Assembly (NCBI RefSeq): GCF_001641265.1
Contig: NW_020167533.1
Location: 372,001 to 436,000, forward strand
Direction of reading: 5' to 3'
DNA length: 64,000 nucleotides
Origin: Pseudogymnoascus destructans
Taxonomy: Eukaryota > Ascomycota > Leotiomycetes > Thelebolales > Thelebolaceae
Below are positions 44,867 to 56,500 of the stretch, piece after piece. A program made the position numbers and the translations under genes. The notes beneath the pieces were generated by a model that made no database searches, was not told the origin of the DNA, and saw only the letters and a list, made by a program, of their open reading frames with translations. How positions within the stretch are numbered: position 1 is the stretch's first letter; every line of letters starts with the position of its first letter.

Positions 44867-45901
44867 TCAATCCTCAGACAAGACATCCTTCGCGTCTAAC
44901 CCGACCTCCTCTCCTACCCTCCTGACAACACCCTTCAATGCCTCACAAGCCGGGCTCTCTGGATAGGCATCGAAGAAGCTCTCTCCGTAATCACAACTCA
45001 TTCCGATTCGCGGATCCAGTGGCACGGACCCAAGGAATGGAATGCCCATCTCCTTTGCCAGCGCGAGTCCTCCTCCAGTCGTCGCCTGGAAGATCTGACT
45101 CTCGTGCGTGCACTTTGGGCACACGAACCCCGACATATTCTCCACGAGCCCCAAGACCTTGATGCCTGCCTTACGGCAGAAATCGATCTCTTTACGCACA
45201 TCCAGGAGCGCAACTTCCTGTGGCGTGGTGACCACAACCGCGCCATCCACGCCACTCTCCTTGAGGAATGCATTGACGCTGAGATGCTCATCGGATGTTC
45301 CTGGCGGAGTATCCACAAGTAGGAAATCCATGGGGCCCCACTCGACGTCCTTGAGGAATTGCTTGATTAATCCGTTCTTCTTTGCACCGCGCCAGATAAC
45401 AGCATCGTCGCGGGAAGGAAGCATGAACTGGACAGACATGACGGCGAGGTTGTCGGCGACCCAGACCGGACTCCAGCCAGAGGAACTGACGTGGATAGTC
45501 TCGGTTTCCACGCCCATCATTTTGGGGATCGAGGGTCCACATATATCTGTATCCATGATGCCGACTGTGGAGGCGGGGTTGCGCGCGAAGGCGTGCGCTA
45601 GGAGGGTGGTGAAGGTGGACTTGCCCACGCCGCCCTTGCCACTGAGGACGAGGATTTTATGTGATATGGATGCAAGGCGCGCCGTTATTAGAGGTATATC
45701 GGGATCAGGACCCTTCGGTGCAGAGGCGCAGATGGCTTGGTTAGGGCAACCCGCGCAGGAATCTGCGGTGCCGGCTTGTTCGGACTCGGGGCCTACACAG
45801 TGTTCTGGCTCTGGGGCGACTAGCTGTGGCGCGGCCTTGAGTGGGTTTTTTATGACATCGAGGACATCGCTGGCGGTAGGTTCTTCTAATGACGGCGACA
45901 T
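44867..45901 (-). CDS. nbp35: Nbp35, cytosolic Fe-S cluster assembly scaffold ATPase, 344 aa
   Basis: Uninterrupted frame with ATG at 45901. N-terminal ferredoxin-like motif Cys35-x13-Cys49-x2-Cys52-x5-Cys58, found in Nbp35 but not in Cfd1, then deviant Walker A GKGGVGKST (88-96), MDTDICGPSIP, switch DTPPGTSDEH (197-206), and the C-terminal CPKC pair (Cys261, Cys264) that binds the bridging 4Fe-4S cluster between subunits. With Cfd1 it forms the cytosolic CIA scaffold, building clusters for nuclear and cytosolic proteins such as DNA polymerases and Rli1. Length and all motifs are normal. The gene is an isolated host gene between repeat blocks, and is expected to be essential. Confidence 0.95.
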   Translation of the reverse strand: MSPSLEEPTASDVLDVIKNPLKAAPQLVAPEPEHCVGPESEQAGTADSCAGCPNQAICASAPKGPDPDIPLITARLASISHKILVLSGKGGVGKSTFTTLLAHAFARNPASTVGIMDTDICGPSIPKMMGVETETIHVSSSGWSPVWVADNLAVMSVQFMLPSRDDAVIWRGAKKNGLIKQFLKDVEWGPMDFLLVDTPPGTSDEHLSVNAFLKESGVDGAVVVTTPQEVALLDVRKEIDFCRKAGIKVLGLVENMSGFVCPKCTHESQIFQATTGGGLALAKEMGIPFLGSVPLDPRIGMSCDYGESFFDAYPESPACEALKGVVRRVGEEVGLDAKDVLSED

Positions 45902-46122
45902 GGTGTATATGATGAATCGAAATCGCCCAGCATGGGTGTTGTTGGCGAGGTGAAGTTGGTGAGAGATGCTGGTGGCGGGGTAGATATCCGGAAACTACTC
46001 CGTACTTGGGAAATTGATGTTGGCAGAATGAGATAAATCGGGAGGCGGTCAATCACGGGAAGTCAAAATAAGGCAAAGCGTAAGGACAGATGGAGCTACG
46101 CCCGTTGGCTGCTCGTGTGCTA

Positions 46123-47154
46123 CAGTAGAGTCCCGCTAAGCCGATGCTCAGTAGGGCGATGTTCGCGATTCAAAACACGTACAACAACCAATATCCATGA
46201 TATTGCTCTGTTGCCACCTAAATATCGCCTTATCTGATATTCTAGTGGACCATTTGGCTATGCCTCGAAATAAGCCCATCACTATTGAGCAGCGTCGTGC
46301 ACTCAGAGAGTGGCATTCTCGACAATACCCTCGACCCTCACAAAAGGCCTGTCAGCGGTGGTTTAAGGACAAATACAACCATTCCCTCAGTCAATCAACA
46401 GTCTCAGAGTCACTCAGCAAGCATTTTGACAGTGTCGACGACTCCTCAGCTATCTCAACAGCTGCTCGACTCCGCACTGGAACATGGCCTGACCTTGAGG
46501 AGATCCTTTTCGCTTGGCAAAAGCAGATTAAAGGCCGAGGTGGAAACACAAGTGGAGAGGCTTTGAAGGAAAGAGCAAGGCAGATTTGGCAGCAACTTCC
46601 ACAGTATTCAACGCTGCCTATACCTGATTTCTCAGTTGGTTGGCTGTCTCGATTCAAGAAGCGACACAACATCCGACAGCATACAAATCACGGCGAGGCA
46701 GGATCTGTTAGCAAGTCTACAGAAGAGGATATGAAGGCTTTACAAACTCTCGCTGGAGAATATCAAGAGGAGGATATATACAGTATGGATGAAACAGCAT
46801 TGTTTTGGCTAATGGTTCCATCTAAAGGTCTAAAAGTGGCAAAAGGCTGTCTTTGATAGGTTTGATATTCAACGGCTATTATGGCCAGGTAATTCGCCTG
46901 ACCTTAATATGATTGAGCCTTGTTGGCCATTTATGAAGCAGGTTACTACTCGTAAAGGGCCTCCTACAACTCAGAAGACTGCAGAAATCGTGTGGAAAAA
47001 GGCATGGGAGGAGCTTGAACAACCCAGAATACAGGCGTGGATTGAGAGGATTCCACGCCATATTCAAGAGGTTATTAGACTCGAAGGAGGAAATGGATAT
47101 AAGGAAGGGGTTAGTGATATATCTACACATGGCAAGGCACGTAGGAACTATTAA
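46123..47154 (+). pseudogene. pogo/Tigger transposon relic joined to a Tc1-like transposase tail
   Basis: A terminus CAGTAGAGTCCCGCTAAGCC follows TA at 46121-46122. From ATG 46260 a 198-residue frame gives a CENP-B/Tc5-type DNA-binding region (PSQKACQRWFKDKYNHSLSQSTV...ALKERARQIW...FSVGWLSRFKKRHNIR) and the first catalytic Asp (YSMDETALFW), then stops at 46854. A second frame just downstream reads RLLWPGNSPDLNMIEPCWPFMKQ...IERIPRHIQEVIRLEGGNGY, which belongs to Tc1-type DDE_3 enzymes. The middle with the second Asp is missing. Either two relics are joined, or the family combines both features and has an internal deletion. No right terminus was found. Confidence 0.7.
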
Positions 47155-47395
47155 CTATTATAATTGATTCTCATTTTATGAAGCTACAGGTGCAAGTATT
47201 GTGAGTGCTCATTTTGACAGGGGTAGGCTATACCCCTGCCCGGCAAGGACTTTTGGTACACGCCTACACAGGTCATGGCGTAAGTCGTCTAATGGCGTAA
47301 ATCGCGTAGTTCACCCTACCACCACCACTTAGGCTGGAAACAATGAATTTATTAGCTTAGTACTCAACTACAATGTAGTCTAATTCCTCCTCTAG

Positions 47396-47870
47396 TGTTA
47401 CGACGGAACAAGAAGGCTGGCCAACTACAGGACAGGAAGGAGGGAGGTCGCATGAGACCGGCCCTGGTACCTGGAGGGGCAGCGGGGAATAGTAGTTCTG
47501 AAAGTATCACGTGACGGACTCGCAGGATGATGAGAAGAGTCCTAAGAGTCCAGGACTCCGAGGACTCGAGTGAGTTCCCAGGAGTCCACTAGGCACGTGA
47601 CGGACTCGCAGGATGATGAGAAGAATCCTAAGAGTCCAGGACTCCGAGGACTCGAGTGAGTTCCCAGGAGTCCACTAGGCACGACGCCACTATATAAGTA
47701 GATAGTATTTCCTTAGATAGGAGCTTCGTGCTCAACTCAATACAGTATTTGTTATATACTAGTAACGTGTTACTTGAAGCCTTTGTGTCTGATCCCCTGC
47801 CTCCTCTGATAAGTAAACCTTTACGCAAGAGAACCTCTGTGTCTTCTATCGTTTAGAAGTCAGCGTTACA
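47396..47870 (+). mobile_element. Solo LTR family B, subtype 1
   Basis: 475 bp, TGTTACGACGG to CAGCGTTACA, flanked by TCTAG at 47391-47395 and 47871-47875. Nearly identical to 12792-13352 except for two instead of three 86-bp units, hence a recent insertion. Confidence 0.88.
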
Positions 47871-47994
47871 TCTAGGTCATCTCTAACATTTTCCTCTTTA
47901 ATTAGTTCAGTTAGAGCACGGTTTACGCCTATAGCTCTAACTTTTGTTGCTTTCTATTAGATGGTGTAATGCTAAATTCTAAATGATAGAAGAC

Positions 47995-48237
47995 TGTAAG
48001 GATGCACCCTCAGTGACGGAAGGGATCTGAGTTGGACAGGTTACGGTCACGTGGGGAGAGTTAGGGCAGGTTAGCCGAGTCGGACCTGTTTCAGGTACTT
48101 AAGGGGATTGACCCAACGGGGTTCCTCATCATCTTTTTTGTATCCTTCATAGTAGACCTATAGGATAGCATCCGTTTAGCCTCTGACTCGCACTCTCTTA
48201 TGCTATTACTGTGAGCTGGGTGCCCTGTGTCCTTACA
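47995..48237 (+). mobile_element. Solo LTR family C, forward
   Basis: 243 bp, TGTAAGGATGCACCC to GTGTCCTTACA, flanked by AAGAC and AAGAT (one mismatch), inserted in the B element between 'gatagaagac' and 'atagagg'. Confidence 0.8.
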
Positions 48238-48404
48238 AAGATATAGAGGGTTCTTACGTAAGGTTGACTTAACAGAGGAGGTAGAGGATTAAAGACAAAG
48301 GCTTTCTAAGTAACACATTATAGTATTGTAAAGAATACTATATTAAGTTGAGCACAAAGCTCCTATCTAAGGAAATACTATCTACTTATATAGTAGCGTC
48401 ATGC

Positions 48405-48645
48405 CTTACTAATCCTGTCTAGTCTATAGACTATGTAGGATTAGTTGTGTCCTATGACATCTTCATGACTTACGGATCCTGTCTAGTCTATAGACCATGT
48501 AGGATCAGTCGCGTCCTATGACCTCCTTATGACTTACAGATCCTGTCTAGTCTATAGACTATGTAGGATCGGTCGCATCCTATGACCTCCTTATGACTCA
48601 CAGATCCTGTCTAGTCTATAGACCATGTAAGATTGATACGTGGTC
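48405..48645. repeat. 64-bp tandem repeat, about four copies
   Basis: Unit runs from TTACAGATCCTGTCTAGTC to CCTCCTTATGAC; each contains AGATCCT and AGGATC in opposite orientation around CTATAGAC. It is the counterpart of the 86-bp array in subtype 1 LTRs. Confidence 0.85.
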
Positions 48646-48754
48646 CTAGTCTCATGACTGCTTCATAACTCATATGTGACTCATGACCATAGCCTTTCCT
48701 AACTCACATATTCCTTAACTTAGCGCTATAGGTAGGGTAAGCCATAACAGGTGG

Positions 48755-49620
48755 CTTCCTTAGCCTCTAGAACTTGCGTATGTAATTCCTCTATAGAAAT
48801 GTGGTACTAACCATTTAAAATTACGCATTTACTCTTGTTCTATGTCCTCTGTGTTTGAATTATTAATCATAGATTCTCAGCTTCATGCTATTGTAGGAAA
48901 TTGCGTGTGTTGAGTCGCTTGGTAGCATCAGCTATACAAAGGTCTAACGCTATCCCTAGGACAGTATTCACCTTTCGTAATGTAGTGAAATCAGGTGGGC
49001 TACTGTTCTGAAAGACAGTATCAAAAATATCAAGATGTGATTCTGTATGTAGTGTGATATAAATTTTCCACTTATATAGCTATCATGGCTATTACAAATA
49101 AGAAGGCGTTGTCCTCTATCTGCCTTTACACGTGTTGCTAGCTCGAATACACATTTTAACCATTTAACTCTATGTAGATTACTTGTCTATCCTTTCTTGT
49201 TTGCAGAGAAGTGCCATTTATCAATAACATCCTGTAGAATCTAGCTTTACAGAATGTTAAGACCTTGCCATCTATACAGATGCATTCAACTACAGACACC
49301 CATTATTAACAGCCTTAGTGTGCTTAATGGCATGTATAGAGTGTAGAATCAACAATGATTCGACTACATTCTATAGTCCTAATTGAAAAGCCAGTCTCAT
49401 CTATGTTATATGTGATTCGATCTGTCTTCCTAGTCGTACTTGTAGGTGCGGATGTCATCTAATAAAATGTAGAACTCACTCCTATCCTAAAGGTAGGTTT
49501 GGAATTTGTGTGTATGTGATGCTAGGTGTGTTTGGGATGCGTCTGTTATCAGACAGTTAGAAGATGTGACAGCGGTTGGTGCAGATTTCGTATGCAACCT
49601 CTTGTAAAATGCGATGACTA
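48755..49620 (-). pseudogene. Very old pogo-like transposase relic
   Basis: The only clear motif on the minus strand is RITYNIDETGF near 49400-49430, the first catalytic block of DDE_1 transposases. The rest is stop-ridden and CTAG/TAG-rich. Confidence 0.4.
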
Positions 49621-50294
49621 TGTCATACTGACATTTGTTGCACTCAGTTTGCTATCAAACTCAAGAGCAAACTTAGAAATCTCCTCCTCAAACCTACAAG
49701 TCACCATACATATCTTGCTTATCACACCAACAACAAGAGCAATACTACTCAACGATTGCTGCAAACTCTTCTACTACATCTGTTTATGCTACATATATCA
49801 CAGCATATCATTTGGACACTCATTGAACAAGTTATTAAGAAAATCTCCTCCTTAAGGGGGTGGGCCAATACTACCACATGGCATATCGACCTTGGACCTC
49901 CTTTCACTTCCTATAGGCTAGGAACACAAGAGATGGTTCTATGGGATTCTCTTACGTTCGCTACATGATTAGCAAGCTAGTTGTGGGTCGCACTTGATTT
50001 CTAATACACTTACCAAGCCTGGTTAGTCATGGAAAGTCTTGGAAAATGAGAGAACAACACTCCTTTGGCATAAATAGGATTGCCCTTTCCTTAAGAAAGG
50101 GCAAGCAGACGATACAGTAAATCGATTAGCACATACTTTCCAAGCTTCCAAGCATTGATCTTGTTATTCTTTGTTTCTAAAAAGTCAGTGAGGTGCTAAC
50201 CTCTGACTTACCCCTGACTTACCCCTGATTTACCCCTGACTTACCCCTGACTTACCCCTGACTTACCCCTGACTTACCCCTGACTTACCCCTGA
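49621..50294 (+). mobile_element. Solo LTR family A, internally deleted
   Basis: Starts TGTCATACTGACATTTG. About 400 bp of the consensus middle is replaced or lost after 'caacgattgctgcaaa', then consensus resumes at 'ccttggacctcc'. It ends in an expanded 11-bp array instead of the normal LTR end. Confidence 0.7.
50205..50294. repeat. 11-bp tandem expansion (CTTACCCCTGA), about eight copies
   Basis: Other A LTRs have this phrase once ('gacttacccctgagttc'). Here it is tandemly amplified. Confidence 0.9.
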
Positions 50295-50362
50295 GTTCTC
50301 ATCCTCATCCTCATCCTCATCCTCATCCTCATCCTCATCCTCATCCTCATCCTCATCCCACC
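50295..50362. repeat. TCATCC hexamer array, about eleven copies
   Basis: Starts at the point where the 11-bp array ends; pure CATCCT/TCATCC microsatellite. Confidence 0.9.
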
Positions 50363-50593
50363 CCCTCCACCCTCACCCAAAGGGTTCTAGGTGGTGGTGG
50401 GGTGAATTACACGATTTATGCCATTAGATGACTTACGCCATGACCTACGTTATGGCATTTAACTTAACGTACTATTCTTCTCTTCATCTACAGCTAACAA
50501 CGCTACTATATAAGTATATAGTATTTCCTTAGATAGGAGCTTCGTTGTAATGCTATTTCCTTATCTACTTATATAGTGGTGTCATGTCTTATA

Positions 50594-51185
50594 ACGTGCA
50601 TGTATAACGAAAGTGCCAAACAAGCGAAAGTGCCAAAATATCGCGACTACCCCATAAGAATTGCGATAAATCCACCACAATAATATAAATTAATTAAAAC
50701 TACTCGGAGTCCTCTTCCTCAGACCTGTCTATTACAATCTGACAAGTGCGCGCATTGTGTCCAGTCTCACCACACTTGCCACAGCGACGTGCATGGGTTT
50801 CTTCCCTTGGCTTCCGACCACTACTTGCCCTTATTTCTTGCTCTACTTGCTGCACAACGTCTCTCTCGTCCTGTAGCTCCTGTGCTACCTGTTGACTAAG
50901 TGATCCTCCTTGCTGTAGCCGTGTTTTTTTAGCTCTCCGGCGCTTGCTTAGCACTTCATTTGCCTGTCGCAGGTTTTGGTTCTCTGCTTTTACAATGCTA
51001 ATTGATGCATTATTTGCGATGCACCCTTTGTAAACTGGTCAACAGCTGCATAGATTGAGGTTGGAGAGCTATTTTGATGATGCGCAATTCAGTTTTTAAT
51101 GAAAGTAGACTGTGATACAGCTTCAGTTGGGTTATTTGGTGTCTGAGAAACCCATGGTTGAGCAGTGTTTGGGCGAGAGGTTGGA
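50594..51185 (-). mobile_element. Truncated copy of the second pogo element
   Basis: Begins with the same inverted repeat (ACGTGCATGTATAACG) after TA and carries the same zinc-knuckle tail as 35205-35459, with an identical 84-residue frame and the same TGA and frameshift lesions. It stops at about 51185 within the sequence matching 34985. Shared lesions mean it was copied from an already dead element. Confidence 0.85.
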
Positions 51186-51464
51186 TGTGTAAATCACTCG
51201 CGCATACTGCCCGTACGTGTCCATTAAGGGAGGTTTCTAATTAGGGTAGTTCTATAGGGTTTAATAAATTGTATTGTTGTGAAATTAACCTCTAGAGTTA
51301 TAGAAGTCCCCATGGCATCGGTTTATCATCATTCGCACGTCCTCCACGTCTCGCCCTAAGAAGGTGGCCATGATTTGAGTTCCAATGTGACTGATGTCAA
51401 TGGGGCCTTTGGCAATATGTGTCTGACTTGACGATATAAACCGAAATTGAAATAGCAACTCGCT

Positions 51465-53592
51465 ATGGCTTATACAGCTGAAGAAAAAGCTGCAATGGCA
51501 GCTCGAAATGATCCAGAACAAGACCAGGAATCCCTGGCAGAAGGAGCATCAATTCCAAGCTCTGCAAACCAAACCAATGAACTTCATGATCCTAATTTCA
51601 AATCCAAAACCTTCCTTCACACTCTGGGCAAAACAGCTCAAGAGAGACATGAATCTATACTTGCAAATCGACATGAAAAGGCTGAATGGAATGTTGAAAC
51701 CTTTGACGAATTCCAGAAACTATCTGTCGCCAACCAGAAAATGGCATGGACTTTGCACAAGAACATTCTTCGGGACTATTTGGCCCTAGCAGAGGACTCA
51801 AATTCGATACTGGCTGAAAAGGATGATGCCATTCTCCAGTTACAGGAACTGATCCAGAGCAACGAGCAACAAATCACAGAGCAACAAACAATTCAGAAAT
51901 ATCTTGAAAAGCAAACCCAACAAGCTCTGAAGAATGAACCAGGACACCACTCTCACAGTCGACTGTCAGCTCGGATTCCAGACCCTCCAATCCTCACAGA
52001 TGTGTCATACTGACATTCGTTGCACTCAGTTTGCTATCAAACTCAAGAGCAAACTTGGAAATCTCCTCCTCAAACCTACAAGTCACTATACATATTTTGG
52101 CTTATCACACCAACAACAAGAGCAATACTACTCAACGATTGCTACAACCATCTATGATTCATTACACGTCATCGCTCCTTAGTTACTGGGCCGATATTAC
52201 CACATAGCATATCTCTACAACCCTCTATGATTCATTACATGACATCACTCATACTACCACATGACATATCTCTACCAACTAGAGGCCTAGGAGCATGAAC
52301 GATAGCTCTAAAAGCTCCTACGAACCTCTATAATTCATTACATGTCATCGCTCTTTAGTTACCCACAAGATTGGTTAAGTTATGACATAATTTGTCTATG
52401 ACATAATTTGTCTATAGGGGTACTCTGACCTTGGACCTCCTTTTACTTCCTATAGGCTACGAACCTAAGAGATGGTTCTATGGGATTCTCTTACGTCGAC
52501 TACAGTTACCAAGCCTGGTAATCATGGAAAGTCTTGGAAAATGAGAGAACTACACTCCTTTAGCATAAATAGGATTGCCCTTTCCTTAAGAAAGGGCAAG
52601 CAGACAATACAGTAAATCGACTATCACATACTTCCACGTCTTTTCCAAGCTTCCAAGCATTCATCTTGTTACTCCTTGTTTCTGAAAAGTCAGTGAGGTG
52701 TTAACCTCTGACTTACCCCTGAGTTCCCAGACTCAACATTTGTTGCAACTTGTCTGAACCACTTCACTACATCACACACCTGATTGCTGCGTTGTGGAAT
52801 AGTCTAAGCTACGACCCTTTGGCTCTGTTTTCTAAGACAGTGTGTTGTCTTAGTAAATTCATCCCTTCCTTGGGTGGCTAGATTCTCACATCTGGTGCAC
52901 CCACCATTACAATTCAGAGTCGACTGGAAGGACTGGCAGTTCAACATGTCAATCCAAGGCTTCCACCAAACTCTACAAACAAATTGCAGACAGCAGAAGA
53001 AATTCTCGAACTTTTGGAAAAAGTCTTCAGTGATCCCGATCGAAGGCACACAGCTCAAACTGAGTATCGAAAGCTGTATCAGAGAAACAACACCTTTGCA
53101 GTGTTCTGGGCTGAGTTCCAAAGGCTCACGACAGAGCTTGATTACTCTGAAGAAACTTTGCTGGATGACTTGCGCTTCAAAGTCAACCAACAGATGCAGA
53201 AAGCCTTAGTGGCTGAAGTTGGAGCTACTACACTTCACGAGTTTGCAAAGAAATGCATGCTCATCGACCAGAACATTCAGCGGATCAAGGAACAAGAAGA
53301 CAAAAGGAAGCCAAAGTCATTTTCGAACAACATGGGCCAAACTCAAAATCAGGGCCAGGCACTTCGAACTTCAATCCCTCAACCTACAATGGATTCGAAC
53401 ATGCAAAACAAGACGCAGAAGCTGTATCGACCACCGCATCAAGATCCAGCAAAAGAAATGCTCATGAAACTTGGGAAATGCTTCATATGCCGACAAAATG
53501 GACATCGAGCTCGAGACTGTCCCCAGAAGCTCAAAGCTCAAGTGAATGAGGTATCTACAGCTGAGTCTATCATCGATTCGGAAAACGAATAG
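51465..53592 (+). pseudogene. gypsy gag, split by a solo LTR
   Basis: ATG 51465 opens MAYTAEEKAAMAARNDPEQ... with a long glutamine-rich coiled-coil-like part, reading to IPDPPILTD where LTR A begins at 52003. After the LTR, the frame IQSRLEGLAVQHVNPRL...TAEEILELLEKVFSDPDRR continues to the zinc knuckle CFICRQNGHRARDC (about 53480-53520) and TAG at 53590. Compared with related gag proteins about 30-40 residues are absent between the two halves. The gag can no longer be made whole. Confidence 0.85.
52003..52911 (+). mobile_element. Solo LTR family A inside gypsy gag
   Basis: 909 bp, TGTCATACTGAC to CACCATTACA. Flanks AGATG and ATTCA do not match, and about 100 bp of gag is missing at the site, so a simple insertion with target duplication is not seen. 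Confidence 0.88.
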
Positions 53593-56500
53593 CCTCTAGA
53601 CAAGTCATCACTAGAGGCAGTGCAGCCAGAATTGCAGCTTCTTCCTCGAGATCCAGTTTTGATCCGGACACCCCTTTCTTAGCTACTTGTAGAATAGGAA
53701 AATACAAAGCTATTGTCCATGCATTGATCGATACTGGTGCCACAGGTGGAAACTTCATTAATGCTGCTGATGCAGAAAGAATATGTGAAATCGAAGGGAT
53801 AGCCCCAGTCGAACTTGTGAAGCCAAAACAAGTTGAAGGATTCAATGGAGAGGCTGCCCCTGCTATCACACATGCTATATATCCTCGACTACAAGTGGGA
53901 GAGCATGTGGAAAGCCTATGTCCATTATTCATTACTTCGCTGGGAAAACATTCCATCATTCTCGGGAAAGCTTGGATGAAGCAACATGGAGTTGTTCTCG
54001 ATATGATCAATGATCAAGTCCTCTTCACTGGAGATTATTGCAACCATTCTATACCAGATCGAGCCCTCGAAACAGAGCCTATATCTAAAAGCGAAAGACA
54101 AAGGCCAAAGAAGAAAGCCAAAGAAATGCCTCCTCCGGAACCTGCTCCGAAAGTGGAAAAACCAAAATCTTGCACCATAGCAATGATTGGCGCAGCACCA
54201 TTTCGAATGCTCATGAAGCAAATAGGAGCTCAAGTCTTTGCTATATCAATGAAGGACATAATCGAGCACAAGAACAAGACCAAAACTGAAGAAATTGACT
54301 CTCGACTGATCCTTCCGAAGGAATTTCATGAATTTTTGGATGTTTTTTCAAAACTGGCGGCAGACAAGCTACCTCCCCATCGACCTTCAGACCATCATAT
54401 TGAACTCGAAGGTGATGCAAAGCTGGGATATGCACCACTCTGGAATATGTCAAAGGAAGAACTTGATTTGGTCGAAGAATATGACTTCGAGCACTTGCCA
54501 AAAGGGTTCATTGAAGCAAGCAAAGCCCCATACTCTTCACCCATTATGTTTGTGAGAAAGCCAGGTGGTGGTCTTCGATTCTGTGTTGACTACAGGAAGC
54601 TAAATGCCATAACGAAAAAGGATCGATATCCCATACCACTCATTGATGAAATGCTGGCCCAAGTCATAGGAGCAAAATATCTCACCAAACTGGACATTCG
54701 ACATGCCTTCAATCGAATTCGAATGCAGACAGAAGAAGATGAAGACCTCACTACATTCAGAACTCGATTTGGATCCTACAAATACAAGGTCATGCCCTTC
54801 GGACTCACAAATGGTCCAGCAACATTCCAGAGGTACATGAAGGAAACCCTCATGGATTACCTCAACCAATTCGTCACCGCATACATGGATGACATTCTTA
54901 TCTACAGTGCTACTCGAGCGGAGCATACAGAGCACATAAGGAAAGTCCTACAGAAGCTTCGGGAAGCTGGACTGCAAGCAGATATCTCAAAATGTGAGTT
55001 TTTCGTCCAAGAAACCAAATTCCTAGGACTCATCGTGGGAGTCAATGGCATTCGCATGGACCCTGCAAAGGTTTCTACTATATTGGAATGGCGAACTCCA
55101 AAATCGCTCAGGGATATGCAAGCTTTCATTGGATTCTGCAATTTCTATCGAAGGTTCATCCGAAATTACTCCAGCATCATGAGTCCATTGGTGAACCTTA
55201 CCAGAAAGGATCAGATATTCGAATGGACTCATGCATGCCAAACTGCATTCGAGCTGTTGAAACAAACAGTCACAGAAGCTCCTGTCTTGAGGCATTTCGA
55301 TAGAAACAAGACAGCCTATGTCGAAGCAGATTCCTCAGACTTCATCTCATCAGGAGTCTTGTCACAAAAAGATGATCAAGGGGTTCTACATCCAGTGGCA
55401 TACTTCTCGAAAAAGCTAGCACCTGCAGAATGCAATTACGAGATATATGACAAGGAATTGCTTGCAATCATCAGATGTTTCGAAGCATGGAGACCAGAAC
55501 TTGAAGGGACAGATTTTCCAGTCCAAGTCTTGTCTGATCACAAAAGCTTGGAATACTTCATGTCCACCAAGAAGCTGACAAGAAGACAAGCTCGATGGGC
55601 TGAATTCCTCTCTCGATACAACTTCCAGATCATCTATAGGCCTGGGAAGCAAAATGGAAAAGCAGATGCTTTGACTCGAAGGCCTGGTGACAGACCAGAA
55701 GGCAATGATGAGGATGATCGACAAAAGCAACAGCTTCAGGTGTTGCTACCACCTTCGAGGCTACATCCAGACATTCAGAAACTCAAAGAACAAGGCCAAA
55801 CAGCTCAGCTAGCTCCAGTGGAAACTCATATCAGAGAAATGACAATTCTTGAGAAAATCCAAAAGTCTCAACTGGAAGACAAATTCTGCAAGGCTACACT
55901 ACAGAAGCTTGAGAATGGTGATCGAACAAGCAAAGAGGTTGCATTGGCTTATTGCGAACTCAAAAACGGCATGCTAGAATATCAAAATCGAGTTTGGGTG
56001 CCAGAAACCATTCAGGTGGACTTGTTGAGAGAAGTTCATGAACAACCTTCTATGGGACATCCAGGAGCTGGAAAGATGCTGCGAGTCATGAAACAGCACT
56101 ATTACTGGCCAAACATGGACAAAACAATAATTCGATATATCAAAAACTGCCATAGTTGTCGAAGATCGAAACCATCTCGAGATTCCTACAATGGACTTCT
56201 ACAACCAATCCCTATTGACAGTCGACCATGGATGGATATATCAATGGATTTCGTGACAGGATTACCACTCTGTGAAGGGAACAATGCTATCTTGGTTGTT
56301 GCATGCAGGTTGACGAAAGAAAGACATTTCATTCCGTGTTTCGCTGGGCAAGAAGGGACTACTGCAGAAGCTACAGCACAGCTCTTACTTCGACATGTAT
56401 GGAAGCACCATGGTCTACCAAACTCGATAATATCAGACAGAGGTCCTCAGTTCATTGCAGAAGTCTGGAGTTTGCTCTGCAAAATTTGGAAAATTTCAGC

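Larger units (their letters stand above)
47965..48749 (-). mobile_element. Solo LTR family B, subtype 4, decayed, with nested LTR C
   Basis: Starts TGTAATGCTAAATTC and ends about GCCATAACA; flanks GATGG and GGTGG differ by one base. The shared core (ACTATCTACTTATATAG, GAGCACAAAGCTCC) is present at 48340-48395. Its U3 side holds a 64-bp tandem array. Confidence 0.6.

Noticed and set aside
45108..45953. 281-codon plus-strand frame
   Set aside because: It is a shadow of nbp35, whose minus-strand frame has every expected motif.
48405..48645. CRISPR-like regular repeat
   Set aside because: Units are contiguous 64-bp tandem copies without unique spacers, inside a fungal LTR.
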